A stretch of DNA of 64,000 bases, taken from DAHVFK01 sp963755395 (GTDB lineage Bacteria > Pseudomonadota > Gammaproteobacteria > Burkholderiales > SG8-39). A program made the translations under genes and the position numbers. Below are positions 45,731-54,326 of this stretch, piece by piece. The notes under the pieces are model-generated. The model was not told where the DNA came from. It did no database searches and saw only the letters and a list, made by a program, of their open reading frames with translations. The stretch is from the NCBI GenBank assembly GCA_963755395.1, contig CAVWJJ010000001.1:310001-374000 (forward strand), read 5' to 3'. Every line of letters starts with the position of its first letter. Position 1 is the first letter of the stretch.

Positions 45731-47464
45731 ATGGCCCGAGCACAGGCGACAGCTCAGTCGATACCGCCCGCGAGCGGGTTGGCCGGGCTCGCGCGTGCGC
45801 TGGTTCAGCATGGCCAGCTCGAGGAATCGGAATCCGAGGCGCTCGCACGCGACGCGCATCGTGCAGGCATTACCTTCGTCGAACAGTTGATAAAGAGCGG
45901 GCGCTCGCGCGCGGCGGATGTGGCGCAGTTCGCATCCTCGACCTTCGGCTACCCGCTCTTCGATCTGTCGGCCTACGACCATAGCTACCTGCCGCGCGGC
46001 ACGATCGACGCCAAGATGATCCAGGCCGCCCGAGTCGTGCCGCTTTACGTCCGCGGCAAGCACCTCGCGCTGGCGGTGTCCGATCCCACCCGCACGGACG
46101 TGATCCACGACGTGAAGTTCCATTCCGGACTCACGGTCGATCCGATCGTGGTGGAGGACGACAAACTGACGGCGTTGGTCGAGGCGGCGGTCAGGAGCGC
46201 GGAACAGGCGCTGGACGCTTTCATCGACGAAAACTTCGATTTCGAGTTCGCCGAGGAGGAAGTCGCGGGAGACACGTCGGCCGGGACGGCCGAAGTCGAT
46301 GACGCACCGGTGGTGAAGTTCATCCAGAAAATGATGGTCGACGCGATTGTCGCAGGCGCTTCAGACATCCATTTCGAGCCGTACGAGAAGAGCTACCGGG
46401 TCCGCTTTCGCGTTGACGGCGAGTTGCGCGAAGTCGCCACACCGCCGCTGGCAATCCGGGAGAAGGTCTCGGCGCGCATCAAGGTGCTGTCGCGGCTGGA
46501 CATAGCCGAAAAGCGCGCGCCCCAGGATGGACGCCTCAAGCTCGCAGTGTCCAAGTCCCGCGCGATCGATTTCAGGGTTTCGACGCTACCGACCCTATTC
46601 GGCGAAAAGATCTGCATGCGGATCCTCGACCCCGCGGCAGCGATGGTCGGGATCGATGCGCTCGGCTACGAGGTCGAGCAGAAGCAGGCCCTGCTGGAGG
46701 CGATCGGCCGGCCCCACGGCATGGTGCTGGTGACCGGCCCGACCGAGAGCGGCAAGACCGTGTCGCTGTATACCTGCCTTGGCCTGCTCAACCGGCCGGA
46801 AACCAACATCTCTACGATAGAGGATCCGGTCGAAATAGACCTTCCCGGCGTCAACCAGGTAGACGTCAACGACAAGGTAGGTCTCAGTTTCGCGGTCGCT
46901 CTGAGATCCTTCCTGCGCCAGGACCCGGATGTGATCATGGTCGGCGAAATCCGCGACCGGGAAACCGCCGAGATTGCGGTCAAAGCCGCGCAGACTGGAC
47001 TCCTCGTGCTCGCCAGCCTGCACACGAACGACGCCCCCGCGACCCTCGCCCGCCTGATCAATATGGGCGTGGCACCGTTCAACATCGCCTCCAGCGTGAA
47101 CCTGATCACGGCGCAAAGGCTCACCCGCAGGCTATGCTCTTGCAAGCGGCCGGCCGACATTCCAGTCGAGGCGCTGCTTGAGGCCGGGTTCACCGAGGAA
47201 GACCTAGAGGGCGGCTGGCAGGCTTACGCGCCGTTGGGATGCGAGCTTTGCAATGGACAGGGCTACAAGGGCCGGGTGGGCATCTATCAGGTGATGCCGC
47301 TATCGGAGGACATGCGCCGCATCATCATGAAGGGCGGCGACGCGATCGATGTCGTGGAGCGGGCGCGGGCCGAGGGAGTGCTGGATCTGCGTCAATCGGG
47401 TTTGCGCAAGGTACGCCAGGGTATGACCTCACTGGAAGAAGTCATGGCCTGTACCAACGAATGA
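45731..47464 (+). CDS. pilB: Type IV pilus assembly ATPase PilB
   Basis: A 577-residue PilB/GspE ATPase. The N-terminal MshEN-like domain includes EQLIKSGRSRAADVAQFAS. The ATPase core has VTGPTESGKTVSLYTCLGLL (Walker A with Glu where Gly is usual), STIEDPVEIDLPGVNQVDVN (Asp box), RQDPDVIMVGEIRDRETAEI (Walker B) and LASLHTNDAPATLARL (His box). A CxC and CxxC pair (LCSCK, CELCNGQGY) binds zinc. It powers pilus extension from the cytoplasm by acting on PilC. It heads the pilB-pilC-pilD set. Confidence 0.95.
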   Translation: MARAQATAQSIPPASGLAGLARALVQHGQLEESESEALARDAHRAGITFVEQLIKSGRSRAADVAQFASSTFGYPLFDLSAYDHSYLPRGTIDAKMIQAARVVPLYVRGKHLALAVSDPTRTDVIHDVKFHSGLTVDPIVVEDDKLTALVEAAVRSAEQALDAFIDENFDFEFAEEEVAGDTSAGTAEVDDAPVVKFIQKMMVDAIVAGASDIHFEPYEKSYRVRFRVDGELREVATPPLAIREKVSARIKVLSRLDIAEKRAPQDGRLKLAVSKSRAIDFRVSTLPTLFGEKICMRILDPAAAMVGIDALGYEVEQKQALLEAIGRPHGMVLVTGPTESGKTVSLYTCLGLLNRPETNISTIEDPVEIDLPGVNQVDVNDKVGLSFAVALRSFLRQDPDVIMVGEIRDRETAEIAVKAAQTGLLVLASLHTNDAPATLARLINMGVAPFNIASSVNLITAQRLTRRLCSCKRPADIPVEALLEAGFTEEDLEGGWQAYAPLGCELCNGQGYKGRVGIYQVMPLSEDMRRIIMKGGDAIDVVERARAEGVLDLRQSGLRKVRQGMTSLEEVMACTNE

Positions 47465-47503
47465 CGCCGCAGGGCCTGCGGCGAGGCTTCTAAGGGAGTT
47501 TCT

Positions 47504-48726
47504 ATGGCGACGGCAGCGGCAGCGAAGGGTCCCAAGGAGTTCGTTTTCAATTGGGAAGGCAAGGATAAGAGCGGCAAGATCGTGCGCGGTGAAATGCGCG
47601 CGACCGGCGCGACCATGGTGAACGCCACCCTGCGCCGCCAAGGCATTCTGGTGCAGAAGGTGAAGAAGCAAACCATGGGCCGCGGCGGCAAGGTGACCGA
47701 CAAGGACATTACGCTATTCACCCGTCAACTGGCGACAATGATGAAGGCTGGCGTGCCGCTTCTGCAGTCGTTCGACATCGTCGGCAAGGGCGCGAGCAAT
47801 CCGGCCGTGGCGAAGCTGCTGATGGAGGTCAAGACCGAAGTCGAAACCGGCATCGTCCCTCGCCGCCGCGTTCAGGAAATACCCTCTCTATTTCGACGCC
47901 CTGTTCTGCAACCTAGTCCAGGCCGGCGAGCAGGCCGGGATTCTGGAGAGCCTGCTGGAGCGCCTTGCGATCTACAAGGAAAAGATCCTCGCCATCAAGT
48001 CGAAGATCAAGTCGGCGCTCTTCTACCCTATCGCCATCATCGTGGTTGCGTTCCTGATCACCGCGATCATCATGATTTTCGTTATCCCTGCGTTCAAGCA
48101 GGTGTTTACCAGCTTCGGCGCCGATCTTCCCGCACCGACGCTATTCGTCATGGCAGTCTCGGATGCATTTCGTCGCTTACTGGTACATCATTTTCGGCGT
48201 CATCGGTGGAGGTCTCTGGGCGTTCTTTGCTGCCTGGAAGCGTATGTTGCCGGTGCAGGTCTTCATGGATCGGCTAATGCTGCGCCTGCCGCTGTTCGGA
48301 GCGCTGGTGCGCAAATCCACCATCGCGCGCTGGACGCGCACGCTTGCCACCATGTTCGCCGCAGGCGTGCCACTGGTCGAGGCGCTCGACTCGGTCGGGG
48401 GCGCCTCGGGCAACCACGTTTACATGATGGCGACGAAACAGATTCAACAAGAGGTTTCCACCGGCACGTCCCTCACCGTCGCGATGCAGAATGCCACGGT
48501 CTTCCCTTCCATGGTGATACAGATGTGCTCCATCGGCGAGGAAACGGGCTCACTCGACGCGATGTTGGGCAAAGTGGCCGACTTTTATGAAGCCGAGGTA
48601 GATGACTCAGTCGAAGCGCTGTCCTCCCTCATGGAGCCGATGATCATGGTCGTACTTGGGACGCTGATCGGCGGCATGGTTATCGCGATGTATCTGCCGA
48701 TCTTCAAGATCGGCCAGGCGGTCTGA
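47504..48726 (+). CDS. pilC: Type IV pilus inner-membrane platform protein PilC (two frameshifts)
   Basis: About 406 residues once two surplus bases are removed. Segment 1 (ATG 47504) shows TLRRQGILVQKVKKQTM and TLFTRQLATMMKAGVPLLQS, then breaks at about 47852. Segment 2 resumes SSLAAAFRKYPLYFDALFCN and SALFYPIAIIVVAFLITAII and breaks between 48165 and 48171. Segment 3 resumes FVAYWYIIFGVIGGGLWAFF and ends YLPIFKIGQAV. The GspF repeats and three membrane segments are all present. It transmits PilB motion to pilins. It lies between pilB and pilD. Confidence 0.92.
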
Positions 48727-48748
48727 CGAAACCGGGCGAGCAATATTG

Positions 48749-49627
48749 ATGGACGCCCTTAGCGGGCTCGCGCAGCCGCAGTTCGCGCCATGGATCGCGG
48801 CCGTCCTCGGCCTTTGCATCGGATCGTTCCTAAACGTCGTCATCCATCGTCTGCCGAAGATGATGGAGCGTGAGTGGCGCGCACAATGCGCCGAGCTCGG
48901 GGCGCCCACGGGGGGGGCGGTGGGTGCCGTGACCGAGCTGGAGCGTCTCAACCTTTGGACGCCGCGCTCGCGCTGTCCAAGCTGCGGGCACAGCATTGCT
49001 GCGCTCGAGAATATTCCCGTCGTCAGCTGGCTGATCCTGCGCGGTAAGTGCTCCGCATGTGCGGCACCGATCAGCGCGCGCTATCCGGTGGTGGAACTTG
49101 CCGCCGGCGCGGCGGGAGCCTACGCGGCCTGGCGCTATGGCTTTTCGTTCGCCGCACTTGGGGCGATGGCCTTCTGCTGGGTGATGATCGCACTCGCGTT
49201 CATCGATCTGGACACGCAGCTGCTCCCTGACAACCTCACGCTGCCTCTGCTTTGGGGCGGCCTCGCGCTCAACGTCCACGGGACATTCGCGCCGCTGCAG
49301 TCGGCGGTGATCGGCGCGATAGCGGGATACCTCTCGCTGTGGTTAGTGTACTGGGCCTTCAAGCTCGCGACCGGCAAGGAGGGAATGGGCTTCGGTGATT
49401 TCAAGCTGCTGGCGGCAATCGGCGCATGGCTCGGCTGGCAAGCGCTGCCACTTGTCATTCTGCTGTCATCGGTGGTGGGGGCAGCGGCAGGAATCTCGTT
49501 GATGCTGTTCACCAAGCACGGCCGCGATCATCCAATCCCGTTTGGACCCTACCTCGCGGCGGCCGGACTGATCGCGCTGTTCTGGGGAGCCGAGATCACG
49601 CAACGCTGGCTGCCGCTCGCCGCCTGA
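48749..49627 (+). CDS. pilD: Type IV prepilin peptidase / N-methyltransferase PilD
   Basis: A 292-residue bifunctional enzyme. The N-terminal methyltransferase part has two CxxC pairs (RCPSCGHSI, KCSACAAPIS) around ENIPVVSWLILRG. The aspartyl protease part has the catalytic Asp in FIDLDTQLLPDNLTLPLLWG and the GMGFGDFKLLAAIGAWLGW motif. About eight membrane helices. It cleaves prepilin leader peptides and methylates the new N terminus. The start is ATG 48749; it overlaps coaE downstream as TGATG. Confidence 0.95.
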   Translation: MDALSGLAQPQFAPWIAAVLGLCIGSFLNVVIHRLPKMMEREWRAQCAELGAPTGGAVGAVTELERLNLWTPRSRCPSCGHSIAALENIPVVSWLILRGKCSACAAPISARYPVVELAAGAAGAYAAWRYGFSFAALGAMAFCWVMIALAFIDLDTQLLPDNLTLPLLWGGLALNVHGTFAPLQSAVIGAIAGYLSLWLVYWAFKLATGKEGMGFGDFKLLAAIGAWLGWQALPLVILLSSVVGAAAGISLMLFTKHGRDHPIPFGPYLAAAGLIALFWGAEITQRWLPLAA

Positions 49628-50235
49628 TGCCGCTGGTGATCGGCCTCACCGGCGGCATCGGCAGCGGCAAGAGTGCCGCCGCTGATGAGTTCGGGCGGCT
49701 GGGAGCAACGGTGGTCGATACCGATGCGATCGCGCACGAGCTCACCTGCGCCGGCGGTGCGGCAATCTCCGGTGTGCGCAACCTGTTCGGCAACGCCTAC
49801 GTAGACGCGAGCGGGGCGATGGACCGGCGCAAGATGCGGGAGCTAGTGTTTGCGGACCCAGTCGCAAAACGGCGGCTCGAAGCTCTGCTGCATCCGCTTA
49901 TCCGCGAGGAATCGCTTCGGCGCATAGCCGCCGCTACGGGACCCTATGTGTTGCACGTGGTGCCGCTGCTGATCGAGTCGCCGGACTATCGCCGGCGCGT
50001 CGACCGTGTACTGGTGATCGACTGCCAAGACGAGCTAAGGATCGCGCGTGTGAAGGCGCGCAGCGGGCTCGCAGAGGACGAGGTGCGCCGCATTATCGCG
50101 TCGCAGACGGCAGCCGCCGCGCGACGTGCGGCGGCCGACGATCTGCTGGACAACGGGGGCAGCCTGGAAGAGCTGCACGCGCAAGTACGCGCGCTTCACC
50201 GACGCTATGTGGAGCTTGCGGCAGCGAGGCGTTAG
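49627..50235 (+). CDS. coaE: Dephospho-CoA kinase
   Basis: A 202-residue P-loop kinase with IGLTGGIGSGKSAAADEF (Walker A) and VVDTDAIAHELT (catalytic Asp), then HVVPLLIESPDYRRRVDRVL and the C-terminal IIASQTAAAARRAAADDLLDN lid/helix. It phosphorylates the 3'-hydroxyl of dephospho-CoA, the last step of coenzyme A synthesis. The pilD-coaE-zapD-yacG order is conserved in proteobacteria. Confidence 0.95.
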   Translation: MPLVIGLTGGIGSGKSAAADEFGRLGATVVDTDAIAHELTCAGGAAISGVRNLFGNAYVDASGAMDRRKMRELVFADPVAKRRLEALLHPLIREESLRRIAAATGPYVLHVVPLLIESPDYRRRVDRVLVIDCQDELRIARVKARSGLAEDEVRRIIASQTAAAARRAAADDLLDNGGSLEELHAQVRALHRRYVELAAARR

Positions 50236-50305
50236 GTTGTAATCAACGCGCAAATCCCTCAGAATCGTTGGAACTTTCCAACAACAAGGCGATCCCGGCG
50301 CCACC

Positions 50306-51064
50306 GTGATCACGTACGAGTATCCGCTCAACGAGCGCATCCGCACGCTTCTGCGCCTCGAGGACCTGTTCGAGCGCTCGCGCCACTTCGTCGCGCGAAC
50401 CGAGCAGCCCGACCACCACATGGCGCTGCTCACCCTGTTCGAGATTCTCGAGGTCGCGAGTCGCGCAGACCTGAAGTCCGACTTGCTGCAGGAGCTCGAG
50501 CGCCAGAAGCAGGTACTGCTTTCGTTCCGCAACAACCCCGAGATCTCAGAAGATGCGTTGAGCGGAGTCCTGCGTGACATCGAGCAGGCGTCTGCGGCGC
50601 TTTTCTCCATGACGGGCAAGATCGGCCAATATCTGCGCGAGAACGAATGGCTGATGTCGATCAAGCAGCGAACCGGAATTCCAGGCGGCGCCTGCGAGTT
50701 CGATCTGCCGTCCTATCACTACTGGCTGCATCGCCCGGCCGAGGAGCGCATCGGACAGCTTGCCGCCTGGACCAGCCCGCTCTACCCCCTTCGCGATGGA
50801 ACCGCGATCATCCTGCGCATTCTGCGCGAATCCGGAAAGCCCCAGAGCCTCGTCGCGCAGGGCGGCATGTTCCAGCAAATGCTGGGGGGCAAGACGGCGC
50901 AGATGCTGCGCGTGCGGCTTGATCCAGAGGCTCCGTGCGTGCCCGAGATCAGCGCCAACAAGTACGTGCTTAACATCCGCTTCCTGGCGCAGTCTAGGGA
51001 AGACTCGCGCCCCAAGACCGCCGACTGGGACGTTGCCTTCGAGCTGACTTTCTGCAACCTGTAG
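50306..51064 (+). CDS. zapD: Cell division protein ZapD
   Basis: A 252-residue ZapD (YacF/DUF1342). It opens TYEYPLNERIRTLLRLEDLF, followed by HHMALLTLFEILEVASRADL and later CEFDLPSYHYWLHRPAEER. It cross-links FtsZ filaments at the Z ring. The start is GTG 50306. Its stop overlaps the GTG start of yacG by one base. The location in the coaE-zapD-yacG set and near the division genes is consistent. Confidence 0.94.
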   Translation: MITYEYPLNERIRTLLRLEDLFERSRHFVARTEQPDHHMALLTLFEILEVASRADLKSDLLQELERQKQVLLSFRNNPEISEDALSGVLRDIEQASAALFSMTGKIGQYLRENEWLMSIKQRTGIPGGACEFDLPSYHYWLHRPAEERIGQLAAWTSPLYPLRDGTAIILRILRESGKPQSLVAQGGMFQQMLGGKTAQMLRVRLDPEAPCVPEISANKYVLNIRFLAQSREDSRPKTADWDVAFELTFCNL

Positions 51065-51258
51065 TGGCGACGAAGGCCCAGACCATGGTTTCCTGCCCCC
51101 GCTGCGGCGCGCTTGCCCTTTTCGCGCCGCAGAACGAGTGGCGGCCGTTCTGCAGCGAGCGCTGCAAGCTGATCGATCTGGGGGACTGGGCCGCCGAGCG
51201 CTACCGGGTGCCTCAGGCACCGGAGCCTTCCTCCGACGATGAGCCGCCCGAGAGCTGA
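51064..51258 (+). CDS. yacG: DNA gyrase inhibitor YacG
   Basis: A 64-residue zinc-ribbon protein. Cys11, Cys14, Cys30 and Cys34 (SCPRCG and PFCSERCKLIDLGDWA) form the zinc site; the tail is acidic and Pro/Ser-rich, as usual. It binds GyrB and inhibits DNA binding by gyrase in E. coli. The start is GTG 51064, coupled to zapD. It is convergent with the Nudix-ThiE gene, 4 nt apart. Confidence 0.93.
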   Translation: MATKAQTMVSCPRCGALALFAPQNEWRPFCSERCKLIDLGDWAAERYRVPQAPEPSSDDEPPES

Positions 51259-51262
51259 GGCC

Positions 51263-52186
51263 TCAGCTCCAGGCGCCGCGGATCATTGCGACGCCGTGCG
51301 CGCCGGCGCGCCAAGCGTCTTGCAGGTCGGAAAGACTCAGGCCGCCGATCGCGTACACAGGAATACTGGCGCCGCGGGCCAGCGCGGCAAAGTGCGACCA
51401 CCCCATCGCCGTCGCGGCGGGATGCGAAGCGGTTGGCTTCACCGGTCCGAGTACGGCGAAATCGAGCTCCAATCGCATCGCCCGCGTCAGCTGCTCGGCA
51501 TCGTGGCACGAGGCTGCGGCCAGCGCCGCCGGCCGGTGGGCGAGCGACATGAGACTCTGGGCAGTGAGATGTACCCCATCGGCGCCTACCGATCGCGCGG
51601 GCGCCGCGTCCGAATTCACCAGCGCGCGGGCGCCGTAGCGATGCGCAAGCCGCACGGCCGCGCGCGCGAACTCGGCGCGCTCGTCGGGCGGCATCGTCTT
51701 GTCGCGGATCTGGATCAACCTGAGCCCTCGGGTAAGCCCTTGCTCGAGGCGTCCCAGCATTGCTTCCGCGCCGAGCGTGTCGGCTGTCGTTATGGCGTAT
51801 TCGTGCGGCAACGCGAGCGAAGCGAGTACCGGCGCGTTCGCCGGCAGCATCGGCTGCGCGACCGGGGTGTCGGGCTGCTGCCACGCAATCGTCTGCGCCT
51901 CCCTCGGATGGGGAACTCCAGACCACTCGAGAACGCGAAAGAAATTCAACCGCACAGTGGCGTGCGAATATGCGTGCACGCGCGTGATCCACGGATAAGC
52001 CCGGATGACTTTGATGCCGAGTTCTTCGTGCAGCTCGCGCGCCAGCGCGCCGGAGGCCGGCTCTCCCGGCTCGATCTTGCCACCGGGAAACTCCCAGTAT
52101 CCCGCGTAGACCTTGCCCGGCGGACGACGGGCGATCAGGAAGCTTCCGTCGGCACGCAGGATGACCGCGGCCGCGACCTCGAGCAC
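51263..52186 (-). CDS. Nudix hydrolase fused to a thiamine-phosphate-synthase-like domain
   Basis: A 307-residue fusion. Residues about 1-130 are a MutT-type Nudix domain with GGKIEPGEPASGALARELHE followed by ELGI, matching G-x5-E-x7-R-E-U-x-E-E-x-G-U. Residues about 135-305 are ThiE-like (LRLIQIRDKTMPPDERAEFA, GADGVHLTAQSL, PVYAIGGLSLSDLQDAWRAG). MutT removes 8-oxo-dGTP; the role of the ThiE-like half in this common proteobacterial fusion is unknown. The start is GTG 52186. It follows the DUF815 ATPase gene by 6 nt, in the argJ-side operon. Confidence 0.9.
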   Translation of the reverse strand: MLEVAAAVILRADGSFLIARRPPGKVYAGYWEFPGGKIEPGEPASGALARELHEELGIKVIRAYPWITRVHAYSHATVRLNFFRVLEWSGVPHPREAQTIAWQQPDTPVAQPMLPANAPVLASLALPHEYAITTADTLGAEAMLGRLEQGLTRGLRLIQIRDKTMPPDERAEFARAAVRLAHRYGARALVNSDAAPARSVGADGVHLTAQSLMSLAHRPAALAAASCHDAEQLTRAMRLELDFAVLGPVKPTASHPAATAMGWSHFAALARGASIPVYAIGGLSLSDLQDAWRAGAHGVAMIRGAWS

Positions 52187-52192
52187 CCTTTG

Positions 52193-53089
52193 CTACCGCT
52201 TGCCGCGCGAGGTGCGCGTGGCCTGCTTGCCGGCCCAGTCGCGCGCGAACTGGTACGCAACCCGCCCGCTCCTCGATCCGCGCAGCAGCGCCCACTGCAG
52301 TGCCTCATGCCGCGCCTCTTCGGCGTCCTTGTCGTTGCAGCCGAATGCCTTCAGCCAGTGCGCGACGATCGCCAGGTACTCGTCCTGGTCGAAGGGATAG
52401 AAGGAGACCCACAGGCCGAAACGCTCGGACAGCGAGATCTTCTCCTCCACGGTCTCGCCGGGATGAATTTCATCGTCAACGTACTTGGTTTCGAGGTTTT
52501 CCTCCATGTACTCGGGCATTAGATGACGACGGTTGGAGGTCGCATAGATGAGCAGGTTCTCGGAGGTCGAGGAGATCGAGCCGTCAAGCGCAACTTTGAG
52601 CGCTACATAGCCGGCCTCGGCGGCCTCGAATGACAGGTCGTCGCAGAAAAGCATGAAGCGTTCCTTGCGGCCCGCCACCAGGTCCGTAATTGCGGGCAGG
52701 TCCATGAGGTCCCGCTTCTCGATCTCGATCAGGCGCAATCCGTCCCGCGCGTACTTGTTCAGCAGGCCCTTAATGATCGACGACTTGCCGGTTCCGCGCG
52801 CGCCGGTCAGGAGCACGTTGTTCGCCGGCTTGCGTTGCACGAACTGCCGCGTGTTCTGCTCGACCTTATGGATCTGGCCGTCGATACCCCGCAGATCGGC
52901 CAGTCGGATCCGGTGCACGTGGCGCACCGGTTGCAGCCAGCCGCCAAGGTTGAGCGGTCCGGCTTTGCGCCAGCGAAAAGCGATGCTGGCGTCCCAGTCG
53001 GGCGCCGGGGGCGGCGGCGGCAGCAGGGCTTGTATTTTGTCGATGAGCGCTTCGGCGCGGGCCAGCAGAGCGTTGGGATCGGTTTTCAT
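52193..53089 (-). CDS. DUF815 family AAA+ ATPase
   Basis: A 298-residue ATPase with Walker A LLTGARGTGKSSIIKGLLNK, Walker B FMLFCDDLSFE, sensor LLIYATSNRRHLMPEY and a C-terminal helical part. It matches the DUF815 family, which commonly lies beside argJ and secA in betaproteobacteria. An N-terminal Pro-rich linker (ALLPPPPPAPDWD) precedes the core. No experimental role is known to me; loader or remodeller functions are guesses. The start is ATG 53089, 9 nt past the argJ stop. Confidence 0.88.
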   Translation of the reverse strand: MKTDPNALLARAEALIDKIQALLPPPPPAPDWDASIAFRWRKAGPLNLGGWLQPVRHVHRIRLADLRGIDGQIHKVEQNTRQFVQRKPANNVLLTGARGTGKSSIIKGLLNKYARDGLRLIEIEKRDLMDLPAITDLVAGRKERFMLFCDDLSFEAAEAGYVALKVALDGSISSTSENLLIYATSNRRHLMPEYMEENLETKYVDDEIHPGETVEEKISLSERFGLWVSFYPFDQDEYLAIVAHWLKAFGCNDKDAEEARHEALQWALLRGSRSGRVAYQFARDWAGKQATRTSRGKR

Positions 53090-53098
53090 GATCTGCGG

Positions 53099-54319
53099 CT
53101 AGGTCCTGTATTCGGCGTTGATCTTGACGTAGTCGAACGACAGATCGCAAGTCCAGACCGTGGCGGTGGCGGCGCCGCGGCCGAGAAGCGCGCGCACCGT
53201 GAATTCCGGCTTGGCCAAGACCGCCGTGCCCATCTCCTCCTGGTACTCGGGGTGGCGCCCGCCGTTCGCCGCCACAAGCACGTCGTCGAGATACAACTGC
53301 AGTCGTGACGTGTCGAGGTCGGCGATGCCCGCGTTTCCGATTGCAGCCAGGATGCGGCCGAGATTGGGATCCGACGCGAAGAACGCGGTCTTCGCCAGCG
53401 GAGAATGCGCGATGGCGTAGGCCACGCGCCTGCACTCCTCCACAGAGCGGCCGCCTTCGATTCGCACCGTGATGAACTTGGTGGCGCCCTCGCCGTCGCG
53501 CACGATCGCCTGCGCAAGCTGCAAGGCCACCTCGGTAATCGCATGGCCCAGGGTCACCAGGTCCGCCTCGCTCTGCGCCACGACGCCCGAGGCGCCGCTC
53601 GCGACCACGACGAAGGCGTCGTTGGTCGAAGTGTCACCGTCCACGGTGATGCAGTTGAACGAACTATCGGCGGCCTGGCGCACCAGTGCTTGCAGCGCTC
53701 CCTGAGATACTTTCGCATCGGTCGCGACGAATCCCAGCATGGTGGCCATGTCGGGGCGGATCATGCCGGCTCCCTTGGCGATTCCGGTCACGGTTACCTC
53801 GCCCGCGTCCAGTCGCACCCGGCGCGATGCCGCCTTCGGCACGGTGTCGGTGGTCATGATCGCTTCTGCGGCCGCAGCCCAGTTGTCCGCGCGCAGATCG
53901 GCCACCGCAGCCGGAAGTCCGGCGATGACGCGGTCCGCCGGCAGTGGCTCCATGATCACCCCGGTCGAAAACGGTAACACCTTCTGCGCCGCGCAGCCAA
54001 GCGAACGCGCGACAGCGTCGCACACCGCCACCGCCCGCGCCAGACCGTCCTCCCCCGTACCCGCGTTCGCATTACCCGTGTTGACCACCAAGGCACGCAT
54101 CTCCGCGCCGGCCGCGAGGTGCCGTCTGGCCAGGATGACGGGCGCCGCGCAAAAACGGTTCTGGGTGAATACGCCCGCGGCGATCGATCCTGCCCCGAGC
54201 CGCATCAGAAGCAAGTCGCGCCGGTTGGCCTTGCGTACGCCGGCCATCGCCACGCCAAGCTCGATGCCCGTCACCGGGTGCAGCGAGGCAGGATCAGGTG
54301 ACGTCAGATTGACTGCCAT
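53099..54319 (-). CDS. argJ: Bifunctional glutamate N-acetyltransferase / ornithine acetyltransferase
   Basis: A 406-residue ArgJ. The precursor self-cleaves in RPDMATMLGFVATDA between Ala and the Thr of ATML, exposing the nucleophilic Thr of the beta chain. Other blocks are LVVNTGNANAGTGEDG and CITVDGDTSTNDAFVVVASG. It transfers acetyl from N-acetylornithine to glutamate in the arginine pathway. The start is ATG 54319, 7 nt after the secA stop. Confidence 0.95.
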   Translation of the reverse strand: MAVNLTSPDPASLHPVTGIELGVAMAGVRKANRRDLLLMRLGAGSIAAGVFTQNRFCAAPVILARRHLAAGAEMRALVVNTGNANAGTGEDGLARAVAVCDAVARSLGCAAQKVLPFSTGVIMEPLPADRVIAGLPAAVADLRADNWAAAAEAIMTTDTVPKAASRRVRLDAGEVTVTGIAKGAGMIRPDMATMLGFVATDAKVSQGALQALVRQAADSSFNCITVDGDTSTNDAFVVVASGASGVVAQSEADLVTLGHAITEVALQLAQAIVRDGEGATKFITVRIEGGRSVEECRRVAYAIAHSPLAKTAFFASDPNLGRILAAIGNAGIADLDTSRLQLYLDDVLVAANGGRHPEYQEEMGTAVLAKPEFTVRALLGRGAATATVWTCDLSFDYVKINAEYRT

Positions 54320-54326
54320 TTCGACT

